Assembly (NCBI RefSeq): GCF_030253575.1
Contig: NC_080561.1
Coordinates: 1,244,001 to 1,308,000, forward strand
DNA from: Rhododendron vialii
Taxonomy: Eukaryota; Streptophyta; Magnoliopsida; Ericales; Ericaceae
Reading direction: 5' to 3'
Length of the DNA: 64,000 bases
Shown in pieces: positions 57,401 to 64,000 of this stretch (position 1 is the first letter of the stretch; each line of letters starts with the position of its first letter). The notes under the pieces were generated by a model. It worked only from the letters and a program-made list of their open reading frames with translations, made no database searches and was not told where the DNA came from. The translations under genes were made by a program, and so were the position numbers.

Positions 57401-60400
57401 TTCCAGAACATATGCATTCGGTTATGTTGCATGTTTTTATTTATTCTGTAATTTTCTGCGCCCATGAAGTTTTGATGGGGCCTATTCCTTTTGGACTCCT
57501 TTACTTGCTTCCTGCAGATATTGCACATCGTCTTGAAATGGTGCGCATAATGATACAGAGACTGCAATGTAATGTTTTCATGCTTTCCTACAGGGGGTAT
57601 GCACTGGTTGCATTTCTAATTCACAAGTTTTTGGTGCTTTTACTCTCATTTATATGATTCTAGCAGCTGAGTTCTATTGAATTATTTGGACTTGTGGTGA
57701 TCCTGAATGGAAACTTGTTCACATTGTTCACTGGAATACAGTTATGGAGCTAGTGATGGCTACCCTTCTCAACATGGTATCACAAAGGATGCTCAGGTTT
57801 GTTTTGCAGTACCATTGTCATCTAATATTGTGTTCGTTCGACATTTTGATTTCTCTCATATTGTGGCAGACATCTTTGCCTTTATTTTTTATTAGGCTGC
57901 GTTGGATCATCTGGTTCAGAGGACTGATATTGACACTTCTAGAATCGTTGTTTTTGGAAGGTCACTTGGGGGTGCTGTGGGGGCTGTCCTTACCAAAAAC
58001 AACCCTGAAAAGGTATACCTCTAATAACAATTTTTATTTTGGCTGGTGTTTAATATGTCTTTTTCTCCATTCTGATTCTTGCCAGCATCTTCACGTGACA
58101 CAGAGGGTTGCCCATGAGGGAGGTTGTTATGTAGCTTGATAAATATTGTTAAACCTCTGTCCGAGCTTTTTTAATTTTTTGGGACAACTGGTGATACAAC
58201 ACTACACAATGCACGAGGCTCCCACTTACAATGGGGTCTATGTTGAGGTTTATACTAGGCATCCCGACTCCACTTTTTGTAGAGAAGGTGAATCTGTGAA
58301 TAAAACCTCTGCCTCAGTGCTGGGAGGAGCATGTGCTGCCTTTCAACAAGTGGAGATCACAGCCTTTCTCTTTCGTGTCACAAACACCAATGACCAATGT
58401 ACTAACTTTCCTTCCTTTTATGAGAAGCTGAATTGTAAATGAATTTCTCGACCTTGTACATGCCTTTTAATTGTTAACTTTTTCAAGAAATGAAGAAAGT
58501 AATGGTAACTTCATGCTTTATTTCTGATGTGAGGTATTGAAATATCTTCACTTTGCTTGGATGGACTTTTTGAGAGTAACTCTCAACTCTCGGCACAGTT
58601 TTCAATAAATCTTTCTCTCTATCTCTCTCCACTCATTACCACTCCAACTCTCAAAAATAACTTTCTAAAATCTAAACCAAACAAAGTGATTATTATTCTT
58701 TGATTCCCTTCAACAATAATACTTACTTTGCCTTGCCACAGAGAATGTGATGACTGAATGTATTTCAGTTCCTCCAAGTTCTTAGTTGATCAAGAAGCTA
58801 GTTACTACTATTCTTTTTCCTCCTAGTTCTCATGTGTCAAGAAGTTGTATTTTCTTTTCTCTTGAGAGTGAGTTAGTCGATATGTTCGAGCCCTAGTATG
58901 CTTGTGTTGCCTTTTGTTCACTATAAGTTTAGAATCTGAGGCTCCATCACATCACCATGAAAGTGGCTTGATCACTATCAGTTCTTCTGCCATGGAGTTC
59001 ATTTCTTTGTTGATGTCATTTTTATGATTGCCAACCTATCTACTAAATGCCCTTGTCCAATGTATATCATTGTTTAATTTTCTGATTTAGCAGGTTTCCG
59101 CGCTGATATTAGAGAACACTTTCACATCTATTATGGACATGGCTGGAGTTCTTTTGCCCTTTCTGAAATGGTTTATTGGAGGTAGTGGCTCAAAGACTCC
59201 CAAGGTTCTTAATTTTGTTGTCCGCTCTCCATGGAGTACGATTGACACCATTGGCCAGGTGAGCAACTAGTCGGTAATGCCCTTGCTGTAATCTTGTAAG
59301 CCTTTTAGATTGGATTGCATTGACATTTCTGAAACAGTGTACAGAATGAAAAGTGACAGCTATATTCTTGTGAAGAGCATAATTTCATTTTGTTCTCAAC
59401 TTTAGTTATCGCGCTCTATGATTTTACAACGCCACTGGTGATCTTAATTTACATATTGTTATTGCATGCATAATGCTTTGGAGACTGCTGTAGTAATATC
59501 TAAGTGTTGCAAGACACACTGCATATCTGATCCGATCCTTGGAACCTCTGCCAGGATATGTAATCTACTCTTCGATTGGATTTTAAGAATTTTATTTCTG
59601 TGGTAAAACATTTGCCTCTATAGTATTCCTGAAAGCGACATGTTTCCTACCTATGGTCTACTAAGAATATAATTTATCTGCTTAAAAATTTGCCTTGGTG
59701 TCTCAATGGTATATCTTAAGTGAGATTTTTTTACTTTGATGTTGCTTTCGCCATCTCTGACCTTTCCGCCTTCTTGTATGCTCACGTCTTTTGTGCATCA
59801 CACTGTTGTTTGCCGTGTCGTCTGCAGATCAAACAGCCAATCCTTTTCCTCTCTGGATTGCAAGATGAAATGGTTCCTCCAGTCCACATGCAAATGCTGT
59901 ATGCTAAAGCAGCTGCACATAACAGGCGGTGTACCTTTGTGGAGTTTCCAACCGGCATGCATATGGACACATGGCTGGCTGGTGGTGATCACTATTGGAG
60001 AACGGTTCAGCTGTTTTTGGAACAATTTGTTCCGCAGAACAGGGATGATGTATCTTCCAACCAGGGCAACGGTAAGTTTTTGACAATTGAATATTTTTCG
60101 CAAGTCCTACTACAGTATTACCGCTGCCCCCGCGGTTTCTTCTGAACTGAAAAGAAGAGAAACCGTAAAACATGCTTTTTGCTAGGGTCTTGCATAGAAA
60201 CAGTCCACTGTGCTGTCAAAAATGATAAATAAAATACTAAGATAATGAGATTCCAGATGCACACTCCCATCACTTTTCACATATACGAACACACTTTTCA
60301 AGCTTATTGATGGCCTAGTGGCTGTTTTAGCATTCTCTCTTCTTTTTTTCTTTCTTTTTGTACGTAACAGACAGTAAAACAACATAAAGTTATGGACGGT

Positions 60401-60907
60401 GAGTTTTTCTGTGAGGGTGGTGAATCGTCCTCTAAGAGCATTTGAGAGCTTTGGATATCATGTTTTATGTTGAGTCCTCATATTGGCGGCCCCGTGTCCT
60501 CCACCCCACCTTCCATATTGAAAACACATAAAATGCATCTTATACAAGAAAAAGAGATCACGCATGTTCTGTAAACTTGTGTTTATTTCATCTTCTGATT
60601 CACGGATGTTGGTAATTCTGTTGGCAATTTGCCACAAGTACTTTGTGTTTTGTGAGGCTTTGTATGGCCTTGTTCTCAGGCTTTGGCCTATTGCACTTCC
60701 TTGAGGTCAATCTTTATGCAATCTGGATTGTCACTTTTACAGTAAATTGGCTGATTAATTCAGCCCCAGCTTTTAGTCATGTTGTCTGCCTGTAACTAGG
60801 CGTAGAGTTGCACAGCTTATCTTGAAATGTGTGTTACTGTTGAAAAATACTTGGTCGCCTTCTGTGATGAAGATTTCTCACAGCATCGTTTATTCTACAA
60901 TTTGAAA

Positions 60908-60954
<47 letters not shown>

Positions 60955-61077
60955 CTTTCAACTCGTCGTTGCTAGTTTTTTCATCATTATCATTATTTTG
61001 CCTTGTGTTAGTTCGTGCTTAGCATTGTTACCTTCAATGTTTACGCTGCACTGCTTTCAGATGCTGAGGCAAGGTGA
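54079..61077 (+). CDS. WAV2: WAV2/Bem46-type alpha/beta hydrolase (8 exons)
   Basis: Exons are 54079-54316, 57349-57384, 57518-57596, 57742-57796, 57896-58012, 59094-59258, 59828-60071 and 61061-61077; all GT-AG and in frame, giving 316 aa (Arabidopsis WAV2 is about 308). An N-terminal membrane anchor (residues 5-27) precedes VAFQERLVYVPVLPGLTKSY, then FFQENAGNIAHRLEMV (oxyanion region), the nucleophile elbow GRSLGG with S159, D243 in GLQDEMVPP and H275 in PTGMHMDTW, a complete Ser-Asp-His triad. In Arabidopsis WAV2 is a membrane protein restraining root bending; its substrate is unknown. The final exon encodes only DAEAR after a split codon. Intron 1 is 3.0 kb and filled by microsatellite, solo LTR and minisatellite. 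Exon 6 has a TAGCAG tandem acceptor that could add one Gln. Confidence 0.96.
54318..54401 (+). repeat. (CT)n(AT)n compound microsatellite at WAV2 intron 1 donor
   Basis: 61 nt of CT begins within the donor itself (CACAG|GTCTCT), followed by about 23 nt of AT. Confidence 0.92.
54480..57010 (+). repeat. ~127 bp minisatellite in WAV2 intron 1
   Basis: A degenerate tandem array. The anchor GAGCTTGTTGTGG or a close variant occurs at 55051, 55178, 55303, 55418, 55545, 55770, 55908, 56035, 56178, 56305, 56443, 56565, 56692, 56832 and 56953, giving mostly 115-143 bp spacing. Each unit also has GTGAAATTGGAAATGAAGAG, GATTCTAAGGTC, GCGATTTGTGGTGAA, AGGGTTTTT and TTGTGGACTTAGGG. A first partial unit (54505-54559) is separated from the rest by the solo LTR. 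Two unit types alternate between about 55770 and 56570. Confidence 0.88.
54560..54960. mobile_element. Solo LTR inside the WAV2 minisatellite
   Basis: 401 bp starting TGTTGGAGTACACCC and ending TCACGACCCAACA, so it has TG...CA ends with TGTTGG/CCAACA inverted termini. It is flanked by the exact 5 bp duplication AGTTC (54555-54559, 54961-54965). No internal region or second LTR follows, which is the product expected from LTR-LTR recombination. A perfect GCTCCCCCGGGGGGAGC palindrome lies at about 54702-54718. Confidence 0.82.
58150..58360 (+). repeat. Repeat-like segment in WAV2 intron 5
   Basis: CAATGCACGAGGCTCCCACT followed by a GGGGTCT motif resembles a segment dispersed in many plant genomes. 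A 98-codon frame crosses it but has no family signature. Class uncertain. Confidence 0.3.
58550..58690. mobile_element. Small palindromic MITE in WAV2 intron 5
   Basis: The left end CTTTGCTTGGATGG... with GAGAGTAACTCTC pairs with AACTCTCAAAAATAACTTTC and CTAAACCAAACAAAG at the right. About 140 bp; target duplication unclear. Confidence 0.5.
60910..60952 (+). repeat. (CT)21 in WAV2 intron 7
   Basis: Uninterrupted CT about 110 bp upstream of the last-exon acceptor. Confidence 0.88.
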
Positions 61078-62937
61078 CTAGCTGAGGTTGAGACTCTTGT
61101 GGCGTAATACGTTTGGCCCCCCCCCCCCAAACTGTTTGTACCTTTTGACATTGCAGTGATTAAAAGCTATTTGTGATTGCTACTAAGAGCTGCTGCATCC
61201 AGTTCTTATCTAGGAAACGATTTTCGGTTTTCCAGCCTGCGAAAATTGACGAAATGTGAATGCCCTCGTCTATTGCTCGAATTCCGATTCATTTTACTGA
61301 CGATCTTTGAATGGAATAACAAGCTGTATGAAAGACAAAGATATATAGGAGTTCTGAGAGTTGACCAGTTGAACTTTCTGTATCTGTATTTTGGTGTAAT
61401 ATGACATGCTCTCTTTTTTTGCGCATTTGTTTTTCAGGCATTTTTATAACTGAGAATGGTTGGTCAAGAGATGGCAGAGTTCATCTGTGTTTTCTGTTTT
61501 TCCTTGGCCAATCTTATGAGATTATTTGATGCGCACACGTACTTATCTACCCTATTGCAGCTTGTTGAGCATTATCAAAATCTTTTGTCACAGTTTGATT
61601 CGTATTCAAATAACTTGGTTTTTGGAAGTAGTTTATACAATCAAATTGCGTTAACCTAACGTTTTCAACTGTCCCTCTTACTATCCAATGCTTCGACTTT
61701 TAACTACTCGACTTAGATGCTACTACCGAGCTTCTTTAAACGAGTCAAACCTAACTAACAAGCAAAGCTTTTGCGAGTAGAGCTTTTGAGTGTCAAGTTT
61801 GGCTCGTTTAGTAAACAAGTTTAAAACTTGAGCTTGAGCTTGGCTCGTTTATTAAACAAGTTGAGCCGAGCCAAGAGCAACTCTGTTCTTTTGCTTTAAT
61901 TTTTTAGGACTAGTGAATTCACAAGAAAATTCTCACGACGTGTCTAAAGAATTACTACTAGTATGTTTTTTATTTTTTTTGGGTGGGGAGGGGGGCGGAC
62001 ACAAAAGTTAATATCCCTTCAAAGTAGGACCACTCTGAATTCCTCTGTAGGTTAAATCTTAATATTTTTTCATTTGATCCTCGAACTTAAAATATTGTAA
62101 AATATAGAATTAGCGTAGTGATCCTTTGATCAACCGATAAACCCATCCGATCTAAGAATGTTTAGACTTAAGTCATAGCTGATCTAGTCGGGAAAGAAAT
62201 TTTGATCTGTCACCAAGATTAAATTGAAGCCCCCTTTCTCAACTATCTACTCCCAAATATTGAATTCAAAATTGGTGAGAAAGGAACAACATTGTGTTAG
62301 TTGATCCAATCACTTGAAATACCAAGGAGGTATATCATTTACTCAATTAACATAGAGAGAGTAATCCCCACCTAAAGATTGATAAGGTCAGGTAGACTTG
62401 GTCTCTCCTAAAGATTAGAGGAATATTTCTCAGCCTTAACAAACTGACATTACTTTCCTAGTCCCATATATATACATTCTATATACCTAAGCGGGTAAGG
62501 GTATACCTGTTTATGGATCTGGATCCTCTATAAGGGTTTCTCCTGTGAGGATTTTGTGAGGCCCAATAAAATCCAAATCCTCTACGAAGATTTCTGATCT
62601 TGAAATGTTATACGCCTAACCACAACCCCCTCTTCCTTCGATGAGTACATAGATTCTAGTAGAAAAGATGTTGATGTTTTCTTGTTCCATTCTATGATTA
62701 AAGATTGATTTTCATGGATTATTTTGAGTGTTGGAAATTTCAAGTTGTCCTATCTTGGTGAAGGAATACCATGGAATACCATGCAGGAAGGAATACATCA
62801 TGCTAAGGAGATTGTGGTTTTGCATGCTTTGATCACCCCTGCAGACTTTTCTAATCCTTTCTCGATTGATCTAATTTGTTGGATTTTGACTGATGAATAT
62901 TATTTGAAATTATTGGTCTATTAGATATTCCATTCCA

Positions 62938-63061
62938 GAAAATGATATTGGCACTCTAAAAATTGATGCAAGCACTCCAAAATCAGTGTAATTTCAAAGT
63001 CATTTTTCTTTATTTTTTTGGAGTGTCTGCATCAATTTTTGAAGTGCCAATATCATTTTTC
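62938..63061. mobile_element. Short palindromic MITE, copy 2 (partner at 6743)
   Basis: 124 bp, arms GAAAATGATATTGGCACTCT and complement, the same length and internal blocks (TGTAATTTCAAAG, GAGTGTCTGCATCAATTTTT) as the copy at 6743-6866. Confidence 0.7.
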
Positions 63062-63439
63062 ATTCCTATATTGCATAAAAAATTTCTCCAACAGTACCTT
63101 ATCTATATATCGAAATTTCTTTTTTTAATTTTTTTAATCTCAACGAAAGTCATTTGTGTAAATAAAGAGGCTTAGGGGTGGAAAATAAACAGCAACCTCA
63201 AATCCAAATAAACGGCTAAAACTATTGAAGAAACAGAGGCAGCGCTGGTGATCGACCAGAAAATGAAATTTTTTGCTCGGATTGTAAAATTTTAACCAAA
63301 CAGAGGCAGCTGGTATTTTTGATGTATTTTATTCAAATTGTAAAATTTTAACCAAACATCGGATATGTATCCCTGTTGAAGACGTAGCGCCATGGTGCTT
63401 ATAATAATGTATTACGAATTTTCTAAAATGTCATATTCA

Positions 63440-63570
63440 GTCTCTACGTAATTTTGCTCTGATTTTGGTTGGGACCCGCGCATTTGAGTGGTGGAATCGG
63501 TATTTCAAGATTAGTCGAGATATGCGTAATCTGTCTCGGACATCTAACTTATCGAGAAAATAAAGAAAGA
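63440..63570 (+). mobile_element. SINE-like 3' end
   Basis: Contains the shared module AAGATTAGTCGAGATATGCG TAATCTG... CTCGGACATCTAAC followed by an A-rich tail. 5' part truncated or decayed. Confidence 0.4.
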
Positions 63571-63709
63571 AAAAAAAACTGTTGGTGCATAGTACTTAAA
63601 TAGGCTTTTGTTTTTTCAACATCCATTAGCCATTGACTAAAACAAAATTCTCCCTAAATTGATTATTGTGATTAGCACTAATCCTTTATCCGGGCTGCAA
63701 CAAGCTCAG

Positions 63710-63717
63710 TATATAAG
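63710..63717 (+). promoter_or_regulatory. TATA box of ALFIN-LIKE gene
   Basis: TATATAAG lies about 94 bp upstream of the ATG, followed about 60 bp later by a CT tract. Spacing fits a start site near 63740 and a short CT-rich leader. Confidence 0.6.
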
Positions 63718-63775
63718 CCCCTGCAGAAGTTTTCCGACTACTTTTCTGCCGACTATAATCCTTCCTTCCTTGTCT

Positions 63776-63778
<3 letters not shown>

Positions 63779-63810
<32 letters not shown>
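63779..63810 (+). repeat. (CT)n leader tract before ALFIN-LIKE ATG
   Basis: About 16 CT units running directly into the start codon (CTCTCATGG), so the 5' UTR ends in a pyrimidine tract. Confidence 0.88.
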
Positions 63811-63812
<2 letters not shown>

Positions 63813-63892
63813 GGAAAACCCTCGGACGGTGGAGGAAGTTTTCAGGGATTTCAAGGGCCGCCGGGCCGCCGTGATCAAAGCCCTCACCGCTG
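63811..63892 (+). CDS. AL: ALFIN-LIKE PHD-finger protein, exon 1 (partial)
   Basis: The first exon encodes [27 protein letters not shown] and one base of the next codon, then a GTATGT donor at 63893. [21 protein letters not shown] is the invariant start of the plant Alfin1-like family, whose exon 1 normally ends at this point in the same phase. Complete members are about 250 aa, with an N-terminal Alfin domain and a C-terminal PHD finger that binds H3K4me3; they act as nuclear transcriptional regulators. The rest of the gene lies beyond the window. Which of the AL1-AL7 groups it belongs to cannot be told from this exon. Confidence 0.92.
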
Positions 63893-64000
63893 GTATGTAC
63901 ATACATGCGTATCACATTCCTAGCCATTCGCATACCTCTATACAATTGATGACTACGATACGCCTGTTCTCTTCAAAGTTCGAGTTTTCGGATTTTGTTT

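Larger units (their letters stand above)
61078..63700. other. Intergenic between WAV2 and ALFIN-LIKE
   Basis: The first few hundred bases are WAV2 3' UTR. AGCTCG/GGCTCG-rich repeat remnants lie at 61740-61880, the palindromic MITE copy at 62938 and a SINE-like tail at 63440-63570. No other gene recognised. Confidence 0.4.

Noticed and set aside
57262-57657. 131-codon frame crossing WAV2 exons 2 and 3
   Set aside because: It reads through two introns; the conserved hydrolase sequence is only recovered when these are spliced out.
58146-58442. 98-codon frame within WAV2 intron 5
   Set aside because: Lies between proven exons 5 and 6, has no family match, and includes repeat-like DNA; not a separate gene.
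1-64000. Conserved plant microRNA precursors
   Set aside because: I looked for several common miRNA core sequences (for example the miR156, miR166, miR172 and miR396 types) by eye and saw none; the palindromes present are MITE-like.

Overview
The window is nuclear DNA from a flowering plant, most likely a eudicot. The evidence is split genes with GT-AG introns whose reconstructed proteins match Arabidopsis-type families from end to end, AT-rich intergenic DNA, many MITEs with TA, TTA or 8-10 bp target duplications, and CT/GA microsatellites next to start codons. The species cannot be named from sequence alone. No organellar, viral, bacterial or CRISPR sequence was seen. All names rest on motif recognition and hand-assembled exons; no database search was run.

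Seven protein-coding genes are supported. They are an MSL10-like mechanosensitive channel (2116-6216, minus, 5 exons, 764 aa), a single-exon ATL-type RING-H2 ubiquitin ligase (22025-22582, plus, 185 aa), the ESCRT-III subunit VPS2.1 (23905-27981, minus, 5 exons, 226 aa), a BIG GRAIN 1-like protein (37483-39697, minus, 2 exons, 393 aa), a BREVIS RADIX family protein (43445-50032, minus, 5 exons, 377 aa, one GC-AG intron), a WAV2/Bem46-type alpha/beta hydrolase (54079-61077, plus, 8 exons, 316 aa), and the first exon of an ALFIN-LIKE PHD-finger protein (63811-63892, plus, running off the window). They form no pathway or operon; each is an ordinary independently transcribed plant gene. Two of them (BIG GRAIN 1-like, BRX) belong to auxin- and growth-related families and WAV2 to root-bending control, but nothing in the sequence links them.

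Layout: 1-2115 holds a Stowaway MITE and unassigned DNA; 2116-6216 the channel gene with a hAT MITE in intron 2; 6.7-20.7 kb is a gene-free transposon graveyard (Stowaway, PIF/Harbinger-like, Mutator-like and foldback elements, many nested, a copia-type LTR piece and the end of a Tat-type gypsy LTR); 22-28 kb carries ATL and VPS2.1; 28-37.4 kb is repeats again (MULE-MITE, palindromes, a poly(A) retroposon, SINE-like copies); 37.5-39.7 kb BIG GRAIN 1-like; 40-43 kb a MITE abutting a complete TRIM retroelement; 43.4-50 kb BRX; 50.9-51.9 kb a retroposon inserted in a MITE; 54-61 kb WAV2, whose 3 kb first intron is largely a ~127 bp minisatellite split by a solo LTR; 63.8 kb ALFIN-LIKE.

No clearly new biological system was found. 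The most unusual structures are the intronic minisatellite with its dimeric higher-order pattern and solo LTR, several layered insertions with readable target duplications, and complementary GA/CT tracts flanking WAV2 exon 1.
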